A stretch of 64,000 bases of DNA, taken from UBA6623 sp965238125. GTDB taxonomy: Bacteria > Acidobacteriota > Terriglobia > Bryobacterales > UBA6623. A program made the translations under genes and the position numbers. Positions 1-8,909 of this stretch are shown piece by piece. The notes below the pieces were generated by a model, which made no database searches, had not been told where the DNA came from, and saw nothing but the letters and a program-made list of their open reading frames with translations. How positions within the stretch are numbered: position 1 is the first letter of the stretch; every line of letters starts with the position of its first letter. The DNA lies in assembly GCA_965238125.1 (NCBI GenBank), contig OZ250179.1, positions 6,324,001 through 6,388,000 on the forward strand, written 5' to 3'.

Positions 1-506
1 ACGCCAAGCCCCTAGTGCGCTACAAGAGTTTTCGCTATCAGGCCGAGAGCTGGTCGAAGGCAAGGCGAGTTGTCGCCAAGGTCGAGCATCACCAGGGCGA
101 ACTATTCCCGCGCGTCGGATTTGTCGTGACGAGCATGAGCTTGCCGAGCCGCTCGGTCGTGCGGTTCTACAACAAGCGCGGCACGGCGGAGCAGTGGATC
201 AAAGAAGGCAAACAGGCCACGCACTGGACCCGCTTGTCGTGTCACCGCTTCCGAGCCAACGAGGTACGGCTGCAACTCAGCGTGCTGGCCTACAACCTGG
301 GCAACCTGTGGCGGCGGCTAGGGCTGCCGCAGCGAATCAAAAGCTGGTCGCTAACGAGTTTGCAACACAGGTTGATGAAGACCGGCGGTCGGCTGGTCAA
401 GCATGCTCGCTACTACTGGTTGCTGCTGGCGGAGGGGCATCTGAACCGGCGGCTGTTCGGTGACATGCTGCATAGGATCTGGGCGCTGCCTGTGCCGGGT
501 GGGTAG
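1..506 (+). CDS. IS1380-family transposase, C-terminal part (copy A)
   Basis: The reading frame is open from base 3 to a TAG at 504-506 and gives the last 168 residues or so of a DDE transposase. It contains the third catalytic region, read as RGTAEQWIKEGK, and ends in the family tail LPVPGG. The sequence belongs to the same subtype as the intact 443-residue transposases at 25401-26732 and 39846-41177. The N-terminal two thirds lie outside the window, so activity cannot be judged. Confidence 0.9.
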   Translation, partial: AKPLVRYKSFRYQAESWSKARRVVAKVEHHQGELFPRVGFVVTSMSLPSRSVVRFYNKRGTAEQWIKEGKQATHWTRLSCHRFRANEVRLQLSVLAYNLGNLWRRLGLPQRIKSWSLTSLQHRLMKTGGRLVKHARYYWLLLAEGHLNRRLFGDMLHRIWALPVPGG

Positions 507-733
507 CGTTGCCCGGGCGAGGATCAACAGTTTTTGGCTCCAAAAAGGTTTCGCAGGGAGCAGTGTCGGCCGGAGCGCCGTTCAGTCCGCTCAATCAACG
601 TCTGTGAGCGGACGGACGAGCCCTGGCGCCTACCGGCGGAGGTGATGTGCAGGGTTCAGCGCGAAAAGACGTGGTATTCGGCGCAGCGGGGGTGTATCCT
701 GTGACCGTGCCAGGGCCAAAATGGAAATCCTGG
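1..733 (+). mobile_element. IS1380-family element, copy A (left part outside window)
   Basis: This is the transposase-downstream part of an IS1380-family element. The last 230 bp are almost identical to the same end of the copies at 925, 25174, 39619, 47910 and 51087. The element closes with the terminal repeat ending GGAAATCCTGG at 733. The next five bases are CTTAA; the matching duplicate would lie left of the window. It cuts off the 3' part of the small gene at 734-889. Confidence 0.9.
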
Positions 734-889
734 CTTAATGTTCTCTGCCGTAAAGTTAGAATCGCCTGACTCAATCGTAGTAGCCAGAGTCAAACCGGCC
801 TTCTCGATACCCCTAGCCACGGCTCGCAGGTGATCATCCGAGATTATTCCGTCCGTCCATTTCTGGACGTGTTCCTCGAATCGAATCAT
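734..889 (-). pseudogene. 5' fragment of a small unknown gene cut by IS1380 copy A
   Basis: A coding-looking frame starts at ATG 889, preceded by AGGAG six bases upstream, and begins MIRFEEHVQKWTDGIISDD. It runs for about 50 codons into the end of IS1380 copy A at 733, where it is truncated. The start overlaps the end of the upstream membrane-protein gene (stop at 834-836) by about 55 bases, which suggests translational coupling. No family is recognised. The remainder should be on the far side of copy A, outside the window. Confidence 0.5.
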
Positions 890-924
890 GTCTCCTATCT
901 CGCGAGACGTCCATCTCTTCTGTA

Positions 925-2589
925 CCCGGATTTCCACTTTAGTTTCGGTTCTGCTAACCATCGGGTGGACTCGGACGCCTTTATTTATGCGGGCTTGAAA
1001 GCACTCAAGGCGCTGAGGAGATCAACACCCAATGGGTGAAAAAGAAAACAAACCGTTTCAGCTCACCTTCAATGGATTTCTCAAGGTCGATTTCCAAGGA
1101 TCGCGAGTCACCTCGGATGGCGGGCTGATTCTCATTCGCGAACTGGACGAACGACTCGGACTAGGCAAGCTGATAGACGAGCATCTGACGGATTCGCGGC
1201 AAGGCTCGAACAAGAAGTTCCCGTTCGTCGATCTGCTGCGACAGTCGGTCTACTCCCGCTTGGCGGGCTACGAGGATCTCAACGACGCCGTTCGTGTCTC
1301 CGCCGATCCAACCTTTCGGCTGATTGGCTCGAAGAAGAACTGGGATCGCGGCGCGGCGCTGACCTCCCGGCTGCAGAGCTTCGAGACCGCCATGCTCGCC
1401 GGCGACGAGAATCTGATCGGGCTGATGGCGGTGAACCGCGAGTTGATCGCGCAAGCCGAGGCCGGTGATGACTCCGAGTGCGTCGTGCTGGACAGGACTC
1501 TACCGAGAGCCTCGTCCACGGCCGGCAGGAAGGCAGCGCCTACAACGGCCACTTCGAGTCGGTCTGCTACCACCCACTGTTGCTGTTCAACCAGCACGGC
1601 GATTGCTTGGCGGCAAAGTTGCGACCGGGCAACGTGTCCAGCGCCGAGGACTGGGACGAGTTGCTGCTGCCGGAAATCGAACGCCAACAGGCGGAGGGCA
1701 AACAGGTGACGTTCCGGGCCGATGCCGCCTTCGCCAAGCCGGATATTTACGAGACGTTGGAGGAGCGCGGCGTGGACTACGTGATTCGCATCCCGGCCAA
1801 CAAGAGCCTGGAGCTGGAGATCGAAGATATCCTGTTTCGTCCGCCGGGCAGGCCGAGCGCAAAGCCCCTGGTGCGCTACAGGAGCTTTCGGTATCAGGCC
1901 GCGAGTTGGTCGAAGTCCCGGCGGGTTGTTGCGAAGGTCGAGCATCACCAAGGTGAGTTGTTTCCTCGCGTCGGTTTCATCGTCACGAGCATGGCCTTGC
2001 CGAGCCGCTCGCTGGTGCGGTTCTACAACAAGCGCGGCACGGCGGAGCAGTGGATCAAGGAAGGCAAACAAGCGACGCATTGGACAAGGCTGTCATGCCA
2101 TCGGTTCCGGGCCAACGAAGTGCGACTGCAACTCAGCGTGCTGGCCTATAACCTGGGGAACCTATGGCGGAGGCTCGGGCTGCCGCAACGGATCAAGAGT
2201 TGGTCGCTGACGAGCTTGCAACAGCGGCTGATGAAGACGGGCGGTAGGCTGGTCAAGCATGCGCGGTACTATTGGCTGCTGTTGGCCGAAGGACATCTGA
2301 ACCGGCGGCTGTTCGGCGACATGCTGCATAGGATCTGGGCGCTGCCTGTGCCGGGTGGGTAGCGTTGCCCGGGCGAGGATCAACAGTTTTTGGCTCCAAA
2401 AAGGTTTCGCAGGGAGCAGTGTCGGCCGGAGCGCCGTTCAGTCCGCTCAATCAACGTCTGTGAGCGGACGGACGAGCCCTGGCGCCTACCGGCGGAGGTG
2501 ATGTGCAGGGTTCAGCGCGAAAAGACGTGGTATTCGGCGCAGCGGGGGTGTATCCTGTGACCGTGCCAGGGCCAAAATGGAAATCCTGG
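925..2589 (+). mobile_element. IS1380-family element, copy B, with CTGTA duplication
   Basis: The 1665-bp element starts CCCGGATTTCCACTTT and ends AAAATGGAAATCCTGG, which are imperfect terminal inverted repeats. It is flanked by the direct repeat CTGTA at 920-924 and 2590-2594. Five-base duplications are known for IS1380-family members such as ISEcp1. It is the same subtype as the copies at 47910 and 51087. Confidence 0.95.
1032..2362 (+). pseudogene. IS1380 transposase with a one-base deletion (copy B)
   Basis: The first frame runs 1032-1709 and the correct downstream frame runs to the TAG at 2362. Compared with the intact sister copies, one T is missing near 1494, so 'CTGGACATGGACTC' reads 'CTGGACAGGACTC'. 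The break falls in the LDMDST motif, which carries the first catalytic Asp of the DDE triad. The product would lack the catalytic core. Apart from this lesion the gene is nearly identical to the 443-residue copies, so inactivation is recent, or the base is a sequencing error. Confidence 0.85.
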
Positions 2590-2839
2590 CTGTAAGCATA
2601 TGTAAGTGAAGAAGTACATACACCACAAAGATCAGCCATGCCACAACAACGACGATGGCAAGTACAGCTAACGACGCATATACGGTGACGACGCCGCTCA
2701 GATGAGCGGCGATCACCAAGATCACTCCAGCCAAGACTGAAAGTGCCCACGTGGCGCGGCTCGCATTCGTGGCCACAACAAGACACGCCATGCAGAAAGA
2801 CAAGATGCGAAGCATCTGAATGTACTCCTTCGGCACGTC

Positions 2840-3262
2840 CTACGCGGCGCGCGGCGGGCGATTCTCCCGCAGAAAGTTTGCAATCGATTCGAGCGACGTG
2901 CCCGGCGGGAAAACCGCGGCCACGCCTTGCTCTTTCATGGACTCGATGTCGGCGTCGGGAATGATGCCGCCCAAAACGACGCGAACGTCGTCCATGCCCT
3001 TCTCGCGAAGCAACTCCATCACGCGCGGAACGATCACTGTGTGGGCGCCGGAAAGAATCGATAGCCCGATAAACTCGACGTCTTCCTCGAGCGCGGCGGA
3101 GACGATCTGCTCGGGCGTCTGACGCAAGCCCGTGTAGATCACCTCCATGCCGGCATCGCGCAGGGCGCGCGCAATCACCTTGGCCCCGCGGTCGTGGCCG
3201 TCGAGGCCGGGCTTGGCGACGAGGACGCGAATCGGCGTGGCGGCGGTGGAAGCGTCGGCCAT
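2840..3262 (-). CDS. methylmalonyl-CoA mutase-type cobalamin-binding subunit
   Basis: This 140-residue protein is the stand-alone C-terminal B12-binding domain of a methylmalonyl-CoA mutase-like enzyme. It shows the base-off motif DGHDRG (DxHxxG, residues 21-26), then LSILSGAH and VVLGGIIP, which bind the cobalamin nucleotide tail. The start at 3262 gives MADAS and the usual length; an in-frame extension to 3391 is possible but not family-like. In two-subunit mutases this chain pairs with a large catalytic subunit that isomerises an acyl-CoA skeleton. No large subunit is in the window, so the exact substrate is open. The following gene on the same strand is a small membrane protein. Confidence 0.88.
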   Translation of the reverse strand: MADASTAATPIRVLVAKPGLDGHDRGAKVIARALRDAGMEVIYTGLRQTPEQIVSAALEEDVEFIGLSILSGAHTVIVPRVMELLREKGMDDVRVVLGGIIPDADIESMKEQGVAAVFPPGTSLESIANFLRENRPPRAA

Positions 3263-3407
3263 GGGTTCTAGTGAAACAAGAGTTGGAGGACAGTGCAAAT
3301 TGACGGGGGTAAGAGCACTCGGGGCCGCGAAAAAGTCCGGGCCGGCACGTAGGGTCAGTACTGCGGCTCCTGCCACCCTTTCAGGGTTCAATCGTGGGAA
3401 ACCGTTA

Positions 3408-3438
3408 CCTAGGGTTCCGCCTTCGGCTCCACCCTAGG
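3408..3438. repeat. palindromic intergenic hairpin
   Basis: CCTAGGGT at 3408-3415 pairs perfectly with ACCCTAGG at 3431-3438 around a 15-base loop. It sits in the 368-bp gap between the mutase subunit (start 3262) and the oxidoreductase (end 3631). The rest of this gap holds no convincing gene. The hairpin lies upstream of the mutase subunit and downstream of the oxidoreductase, so it could be a terminator for the latter's upstream region or simply a dispersed repeat. Confidence 0.55.
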
Positions 3439-3630
3439 CTATATTCCTTCCGCCGCTTCGCGGCTCACCCAGTCCCGCACTTGTTTCGAGTCCCTTGGCT
3501 CTTGGACTTTCGCCCTGGGTCTATAGTAACGCGGCTGCGGGATCTCGGCCTTTCTCAGCCGCTCGCGTTTTCCTCTTTCGCACGATCTATGTCGTGAATC
3601 TAATCTTCGGACTTCCCGAAGGAGGGTCTA

Positions 3631-4803
3631 CTAGACTTCCACTTTTTGGGTCTTGGGGTTCCAGCGCACCAGGCGACCCTGGTTGACCGAGATGTTCGCC
3701 ATTTGCAAAACCAAGGCTGATTGGAAGCCGGTTTCGACCGGAGCGACGGGAGTCTTGCGGCTCAGCACCGACTCGACGAAGTTGTTCACATGATCGATCG
3801 TCGCCTGCCGAAAGCCGCCGGGCTGATCCTTGTCGACCGAGGGCCGATCGGGCGCTGCCTTCGGGAACACTCGCAAGAATTCGCGGCCGATATCCATGCG
3901 CGCTTCATCGCCATCGTAGGCGTTGAGCTGATCGGCGCGCATGGCGTATTGCATCGCCGAGTAGTTGATGGTGAACACGGCCATGAAGTCTTCGGGGTAT
4001 TCGGCCGTCACGATCCAGGACTCGGGCAGGTCGCCGTTCGTACGATGCCCCGAGCAGGCCGAGGCGTTGACCGCCGAGGGATACCCGGCGTCCATAATCA
4101 TGTGGATCGAGTCGTAGATGTGCGCGCCCTGGTCGATGACGATGCCGCCGGCGTAGTCCGACCAGTTGCGCCAGTCGAAGAACCGCAGCGGGTCTTTGGC
4201 GACTTTCGGCGCCGGTCCCAGCCATTGCTCCCAGTCGATCGGCCCCTCGAATTTTCGGGCGCGGGGGTCGAGCCGGTTGTTGAGCCAATAGGTGCGGATC
4301 ATGCGCACCTTGCCTAACTTTCCGGCGCGGCGCAGGTCGCGGGCTTCCTGATAGAGGTTGTAGCTGCGGCGCTGCATGCCGACTTGGACGATTTGCTTCG
4401 ACGCCTGCTCGGCGCGGATCATTTCGACGCCTTCTTCGGGCGTATGGCAGAGCGGTTTTTCGAGGTAAACGTCCTTGCCGGCGGCGAGGGCGTCGAGCAG
4501 CATGCGGTGGTGTTGATGCTCGGGCGTCGCGATGAGGACGATGTCGATTTCCGGGTCGTCGAGGAGCTTTTTGTGATTGCGGTAAGCCTTGGTCCCCGGC
4601 CCGGCGTCGGAGAGGCCCTTTTCGAGATTGGGTTCGTAGATGTCGCAAACAGCACGGGCTTTGACGCGTGGGTTTTCGGCGAAATGCGTCATCACGCGTC
4701 GGCCGCGTCCGCCGGCGCCGATCAACCCCAGTTGCAGCGTCTCGGCCGGGCTCTGCGCCAACGCCGCGCCGCTTCCGGCCATCAAGAAAATACGTCGATT
4801 CAT
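3631..4803 (-). CDS. secreted Gfo/Idh/MocA-family oxidoreductase
   Basis: This 390-residue NAD(P)-dependent oxidoreductase carries a twin-Arg-like N-terminus (MNRRIFLMAGSGAALAQ). The Rossmann motif GLIGAGGRGRR follows at about residue 25, then the EKPLCH motif whose Lys is the usual catalytic residue. Family members oxidise or reduce sugars and cyclitols, and substrate specificity cannot be read here. The start at 4803 is chosen because it places the export signal at the N-terminus; the longer in-frame extension to 4971 runs through a palindromic repeat. A second family member follows upstream at 4989-6050, so the two may act on related exported substrates. Confidence 0.9.
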   Translation of the reverse strand: MNRRIFLMAGSGAALAQSPAETLQLGLIGAGGRGRRVMTHFAENPRVKARAVCDIYEPNLEKGLSDAGPGTKAYRNHKKLLDDPEIDIVLIATPEHQHHRMLLDALAAGKDVYLEKPLCHTPEEGVEMIRAEQASKQIVQVGMQRRSYNLYQEARDLRRAGKLGKVRMIRTYWLNNRLDPRARKFEGPIDWEQWLGPAPKVAKDPLRFFDWRNWSDYAGGIVIDQGAHIYDSIHMIMDAGYPSAVNASACSGHRTNGDLPESWIVTAEYPEDFMAVFTINYSAMQYAMRADQLNAYDGDEARMDIGREFLRVFPKAAPDRPSVDKDQPGGFRQATIDHVNNFVESVLSRKTPVAPVETGFQSALVLQMANISVNQGRLVRWNPKTQKVEV

Positions 4804-4866
4804 GTGGTTTGACTCCAACTGGCGGGGTGGGCTTGGAGGCCTGCCCAATCTCAAGCCGAACCAGCT

Positions 4867-4978
4867 GGCGGCGGTGAAAAAATCGGGGACAGTCCACGTC
4901 GCGCCGGATGAGGTTTCAGCATTCAACCGAACTTCCGCGGTCGGCGCTTGGGACAGTCCCCATTTTTTCACCGCCGCC
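4867..4978. repeat. 112-bp palindromic REPIN/MITE-like element
   Basis: The ends are inverted repeats: GGCGGCGGTGAAAAAAT at the left pairs with ATTTTTTCACCGCCGCC at the right, continued by GGGGACAGTCC and GGACAGTCCCC. The right inner part (GAACTTCC..TCGGCGCT) recurs at 22430-22475, where a related palindrome has been split by a group II intron. The element lies between the two oxidoreductase genes and probably folds into a long hairpin. Confidence 0.8.
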
Positions 4979-4988
4979 TAACACCCGT

Positions 4989-6050
4989 CTACATCATCTT
5001 GCAAGCCCGCAGCAAAGCTTCCTGTGTGATCAGATCATGCTCCACCGAGTAGTCGGGTTCGCCGCCCTCGACAATCGACGCCATCATGGCGAAGTCGGGC
5101 TCATAGGGAACCGAGCGCTTGTTCTCGATGTCGATCGTCCGTGCCCCGGCCTTGTAGGGTCCCGCGGCGTGGGCTAGATCGAGATGCACCCGCAGATTGG
5201 GGAAAAACGGCCGGACGGTCGCCGTCCCCTCGGTACCCGAGATTTGGAACGTGCGATAGCGGTTGCCGTTCGGTCGTTGGGCGGCGATATAGACTTCCGC
5301 GAGCGCGCTGTCGTACTCAAAAACGGCCAGCGTATTGTCGGCGAGCTTATCGGGAACATTCGAATCGTGGCGAATCCAGCTCGTGATGTTCTGGGGCTTG
5401 CCCAGTAGATCGACGATGCGGTCGATCATGTGCGAACCCAGGTCGAACATCATCCCGCCTGAGTAGGCCGCGTCGTAATTGCGCCCCTCGCGGCCAAGCG
5501 GCTTGTCAATCGTTGCGCGGACCATATACACACTGCCCAGCCAACCCTTGCGCGCCGCCTCGATCGCTTTCTGCATCGCCTCGTGATAGCGCCATTGGTA
5601 ACCCATCTGAACGACCAGGTTCTTTTTCGTCGCCGCCGCGAGCAAGTCGCGAAGCGCCGGCAAGCTATCGCCCGGGGGCTTGTCGAGGTGGACAAATTTC
5701 CCGGCGTCGACGGCCTTGCGGGCATATTCGAAGTTCAGGTTATTGCGAACATCCGCCTCGACGGCGATCAACCGGATCGAATCGTCGTCGAGCATTTCGC
5801 GTTCATTGAGTCGGCGAACGCCTTGGTAGACCTCGTGATCCCAAGATTGTTTCGGGTCGGGCTCGCAGATGCCGACGAGGTCAAAGGCGTCCATGCCGCG
5901 CAGGGTTTGCACCTTGCTGCGAGCATGACCATGCCCGATACCCCACACCGCCGCCCGGATTGGCTTCGGAGTCGAAGCTGCGCTGAGCGCCCCCGCACTC
6001 GAGGCCAACAGAAAAGCACGGCGATCCAGCGAAGGTTTTGGGTTCGGCAT
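4989..6050 (-). CDS. secreted Gfo/Idh/MocA-family oxidoreductase
   Basis: This 353-residue protein has a twin-Arg export signal (LDRRAFLLASSAGALSAAS), a divergent Rossmann turn (AAVWGIGHGHAR) and the catalytic-Lys region KFVHLDKPPG. The C-terminal half carries the beta-sheet substrate domain typical of the family. The start at 6050 (MPNPKPS) is preferred over the upstream extension to 6242 because it places the Tat motif correctly. It is a distant paralogue of the gene at 3631-4803 and separated from it by a palindromic repeat, so a shared transcript is uncertain. Confidence 0.88.
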   Translation of the reverse strand: MPNPKPSLDRRAFLLASSAGALSAASTPKPIRAAVWGIGHGHARSKVQTLRGMDAFDLVGICEPDPKQSWDHEVYQGVRRLNEREMLDDDSIRLIAVEADVRNNLNFEYARKAVDAGKFVHLDKPPGDSLPALRDLLAAATKKNLVVQMGYQWRYHEAMQKAIEAARKGWLGSVYMVRATIDKPLGREGRNYDAAYSGGMMFDLGSHMIDRIVDLLGKPQNITSWIRHDSNVPDKLADNTLAVFEYDSALAEVYIAAQRPNGNRYRTFQISGTEGTATVRPFFPNLRVHLDLAHAAGPYKAGARTIDIENKRSVPYEPDFAMMASIVEGGEPDYSVEHDLITQEALLRACKMM

Positions 6051-6145
6051 GCCTTGGATTGTAGCAAGGGGGCGAGCGGCTTTACGGTGTCGATTCACCC
6101 GAAAGCGCTCGCAAGGCAGGCTAATCAAAGCCCGCTTTGCCAAGT

Positions 6146-6442
6146 CTAGGCGGCGGGCAGCGGGTCGTAACGCTCGACCTTGATCTGATCCTGGCGCTCG
6201 CGCGCCCGCGCCAGATCGTAAGCCGCCTGGAGTCGAAGCCAAAAATCCGCGTTAGACCATCCGGCTTTCTCCAACCGGATGGCCATCTCCGGCGAAATGG
6301 CCGCGTGGCCGTTCAGCACGCGCGAAAGCGTGTGGCGGGCGACGCCCAGCACGTTCGCGGCCTCGGTGACGCTCAGGCCCAGTGCGTCAAGGCAGTTCTG
6401 CTTGATGCTGAGGCCGGGATGCGGCGGGAAAGTCATAGGCAT
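6146..6442 (-). CDS. higA: HigA-family antitoxin
   Basis: This 98-residue helix-turn-helix protein carries the HigA/VapI pattern: GLSVTEAANVLGVARHTLSR forms the helix-turn-helix at about residues 22-41, followed by LNGHAAISPEMAIRLEKA. It would bind the operon promoter and neutralise the adjacent toxin. It begins 23 bp after the toxin stop. The order toxin then antitoxin is the HigBA arrangement. Confidence 0.93.
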   Translation of the reverse strand: MPMTFPPHPGLSIKQNCLDALGLSVTEAANVLGVARHTLSRVLNGHAAISPEMAIRLEKAGWSNADFWLRLQAAYDLARARERQDQIKVERYDPLPAA

Positions 6443-6465
6443 GGCGTTCGTCCTCTCTTATTCAA

Positions 6466-6744
6466 CTAGTGGTAATCGACTAAGTCGACATCGCAGGCAT
6501 CCCCGCCCTCAACCCGGAAAATGATCCGCCAATTGGCGGAAATCCATATGCTCCAGAAGCCCTTCCGATCCCCCTTCAGCGGGTGAAGTCGGTACCCTGG
6601 CAAGTCGAGATCTCGAGGCGTTCGTGCAGCGTTTAGATCCGCCAAAGCGATCCCGATTCGGTCAGCTTGGTCGGCGCGCAGCTTGCTCGGGTCGCCGCGC
6701 TCGTGAAGCCGCTTGAGACCACGATGACGAAATGACTGGATCAA
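6466..6744 (-). CDS. higB: HigB-family toxin (RelE-like mRNA endonuclease)
   Basis: This 92-residue protein matches the HigB/RelE-like killer family, with PGYRLHPLKGDRKGFWSI and the C-terminal WRIIFRVEGGDACDVDLVDY. Toxins of this family cut mRNA on the ribosome. It is the first gene of the HigBA pair. Its stop lies within a 13-bp direct repeat (ATTCAACTAGTGG, 6460-6472) that recurs at 7287-7299. Confidence 0.93.
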   Translation of the reverse strand: MIQSFRHRGLKRLHERGDPSKLRADQADRIGIALADLNAARTPRDLDLPGYRLHPLKGDRKGFWSIWISANWRIIFRVEGGDACDVDLVDYH

Positions 6745-6834
6745 GCATCATCGTACCGCGACACGGTACGCATTTCAAATGGATCGAGCTTCCAGCCCGG
6801 CCCGTCCGCGTTTCCTCACACCCAAGGCTTTCGA

Positions 6835-6861
6835 TAGTGTCCTAATAGATTTAGGACACTA
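6835..6861. promoter_or_regulatory. perfect 11-bp inverted repeat, possible operator or terminator
   Basis: TAGTGTCCTAA, a 5-base spacer and TTAGGACACTA form a perfect inverted repeat. It lies in the 156-bp gap between the divergently arranged higB (start 6744) and the small gene at 6901. The position suits an operator shared by two divergent promoters. No T-run follows, so a terminator is less likely. Confidence 0.5.
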
Positions 6862-6900
6862 CCAGGATTTCCACGAGGCCGGTATACTGAACAGCGAAAA

Positions 6901-7287
6901 ATGCCTCTGGTGCGTTTGTGCAGGCCCGGGAGCCGCGACGACACCTTTGGGGAAGACCTCTTGGCCGAAAAAGTGCGAACCCTGGAACCGACGGCCATTG
7001 ACAAGACAAGATTCCAAGGGTTGGCCCGAAGTTGGAAGAACGATACGCGGACAAGCTCGTCCACAACCGAGCTGGCGATGCACCCAGCCTACCAGCAGAT
7101 CATCGGCATGGGGGAACGAGCGTTGCCCTTGATTTTCCGCGAACTCCAACAAGCGCCGAGCCATTGGTTCTGGGCGCTCAAAGCGATCACCGGCGAAGAC
7201 CCCGTACCGGAATCGGACCTAGGCAGGATGCCGGCCATGGGGCAAGCTTGGTTGGACTGGGGTAGACGCAACGGCTACGTAAGTTAA
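6901..7287 (+). CDS. conserved hypothetical protein with AMHPAYQQIIGMG motif
   Basis: The 128-residue product ends in a compact, conserved-looking domain: AMHPAYQQIIGMGERALPL, then HWFWALKAITGEDPVPES and QAWLDWGRRNGY. I recognise this as a widespread short family often seen beside mobile or toxin-antitoxin genes, but no function is known to me. The first 45 residues are less conserved in character, so a later start is possible. It is divergent from higB and shares the intervening inverted repeat. Confidence 0.7.
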   Translation: MPLVRLCRPGSRDDTFGEDLLAEKVRTLEPTAIDKTRFQGLARSWKNDTRTSSSTTELAMHPAYQQIIGMGERALPLIFRELQQAPSHWFWALKAITGEDPVPESDLGRMPAMGQAWLDWGRRNGYVS

Positions 7288-7343
7288 TTCAACTAGTGGG
7301 CTTCGTCGCGACCGTCCGCCACCCCGGCATACGCGAAGCCCAT

Positions 7344-8217
7344 TCACGCCGCGAGATCCCAATTCGGCTTTCGATTCCAGGGGTGCGGCTCGACACCCGG
7401 CGTCGCCGGCGGCAGCAAATCGGCAATCATCCCCTTCGCTTCTCTGGGCCAATCGTCCAGCTTCAATGAATCGGCCGCGGCCGCATCCGTGTCGACCCCG
7501 CGGCGTTCATAGATCTCGCGAATGCGAGACCGCATACCCGCCGGCAGCGAACCGAAATCCGGGTGATACCACAGAACGTGATCAAACTACGCTCCTGGGA
7601 GGATTGATTCGCGTAGGCGGCGTGCAACAAGCGGGAGTCGCCAATGACTAGATCCCCCGCCCGCACGGGGACCGCCTTTTCTTCCGCCAACGAACCATAC
7701 AGCGGATCATCGGGGTCGTCGACCCGCGACAGAGCCTCGTCATGGGCTTGGTCGGCGTCGTGAAGCGGATGCTTTTGGCGGTGGCTTCCGGGGACCACCC
7801 GCAGGCAACCGTTCTCCGGCGACGTATCGGTCAGGTAATACATCAAGAAGACCTGCGCGACCGCTTCGGTGTAGGAGATGGGGTCGTCCCAACCCCACCA
7901 GTCTTGATGCCAAAACAGCGGCGGGCCGCCCGGCGGTTTGCTGATCAGATAGCCCGAACTGAATCTCGGATCGGCGAACTCGAGCTCGGAGAAGGCCGCT
8001 CGAGCTCTAGGCGTTCCCGATCAGGGCCGCGTAGTCGGGATAGTCCGAGGTGTTGACCAGGCTGCCCTGGGAGCGATTTTGAGCACGGTGTTCGACCGAG
8101 ACACGCTCGAGAATTCCGGTGGAAATCCGCCCGCACGCTTTCAAGCAATGGACGGATCAAGCGCGCCGTGACGACACAATATCCGTTGGTCAGCAAGTGC
8201 TGTCGTAGCGGTTCCAT
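7344..8217 (-). pseudogene. phytanoyl-CoA dioxygenase family (PhyH) pseudogene
   Basis: The pieces of a non-haem Fe(II)/2-oxoglutarate dioxygenase are spread over three frames. The start is near 8217 (MEPLRQHLLTNGYCVV). The metal-binding HQD of LFWHQDWWGWDD is encoded near 7900, and the distal His of RLLHAAYANQS near 7630. The last part continues in another frame to the TGA at 7344. Frame changes occur near 8115, 8000 and 7580; the last is a two-base excess at TTCTGTGG. As read it cannot make an intact enzyme. The neighbouring tyrosinase is broken in the same way. Confidence 0.8.
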
Positions 8218-8461
8218 ACCGTGCTTCCCCTCGTCGTCGGGCGGCCCGTTGGCAGAGCGATTATAGCCGACGGTCCGCTGGAAAACCATCGGGACGGTCG
8301 CTCGTGTTCGCCCGTGCTGCTGTTGCGCTCGGCTGGCGACGACCGCCGCGCCCCGGGGCCGAATTCGCAATCGCGTAGGTTCCCATCGAGGCGGCGTGGT
8401 GCGGCAAGCACCCGCGGTGAACTACAATGCCGCTCTGAACCATAACTTTGTGGAGACCGTC

Positions 8462-8863
8462 ATGACGAAATTCCGGACCCTATCGCTTAACCTTCTACGT
8501 GCCGTCTCGGGCTTCTTGCTGTTGCAGCACGGCTTACAAAAGTTGTTCGGGCTGCTGGGGCGCGACGCGGCGCCCTTGATGTCGTTGAGCGGGGTTGCCG
8601 GCGTGCTGGAGTTCTTCGGTGGGTTGGCGTTGATCGTCGGGCTTGGTACGCGGCCCGTTGCCTTCTTGTTGTCGGGCCAGCTCGCGGTGGCTTACTTCAT
8701 GGTACACGCGGGGCGGGGCTTCTGGCCGATCCAAAACGGCGGCGAGTTGCCGGCGCTTTACTCGTTTGCCTTCCTCTATCTGTCGGCCAACGGCGGCGGC
8801 GACTTTTCGATCGACGGGTGGTTGCGAAGACGCAAACAACCTTCCGCGGCCGGCGGTCGCTGA
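8462..8863 (+). CDS. DoxX-family membrane protein
   Basis: This 133-residue protein has four predicted membrane helices. The DoxX pattern is visible in RAVSGFLLLQHGLQKLFGL near the N-terminus and LEFFGGLALIVGLGTRPVA in the middle. DoxX-like proteins are linked to quinone or thiol redox chemistry at the membrane, but the role of this subgroup is not fixed. The start at 8462 is the first ATG and begins MTKFRTLSLN. It is intact, although genes on both sides are broken. Confidence 0.85.
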   Translation: MTKFRTLSLNLLRAVSGFLLLQHGLQKLFGLLGRDAAPLMSLSGVAGVLEFFGGLALIVGLGTRPVAFLLSGQLAVAYFMVHAGRGFWPIQNGGELPALYSFAFLYLSANGGGDFSIDGWLRRRKQPSAAGGR

Positions 8864-8909
8864 AGGTCGATTCCAGACGTCGACACCGCGTTTGCCGCGT
8901 CTCAACCCC

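Larger units (their letters stand above)
834..2815 (-). pseudogene. small two-helix membrane protein gene split by IS1380 copy B
   Basis: The 5' part (2815-2590) encodes a short N-terminus and two strongly hydrophobic segments, around residues 3-20 and 25-65. The start at 2815 is preferred because AAGGAG lies nine bases upstream. IS1380 copy B interrupts the gene with a 5-bp CTGTA duplication. Removing the element and one CTGTA joins 2590 to 919, and the frame continues to a TGA at 834-836, for 103 residues. The two segments (226 and 86 bp) sum to a multiple of three. The stop of the cobalamin-binding gene lies 24 bp upstream on the same strand, so both were probably in one operon. The function is unknown. 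Confidence 0.6.

Noticed and set aside
1032..2362. Programmed frameshift in IS1380 copy B
   Set aside because: All intact sister copies read in a single frame and no slippery run is present, so a lesion is the simpler reading.
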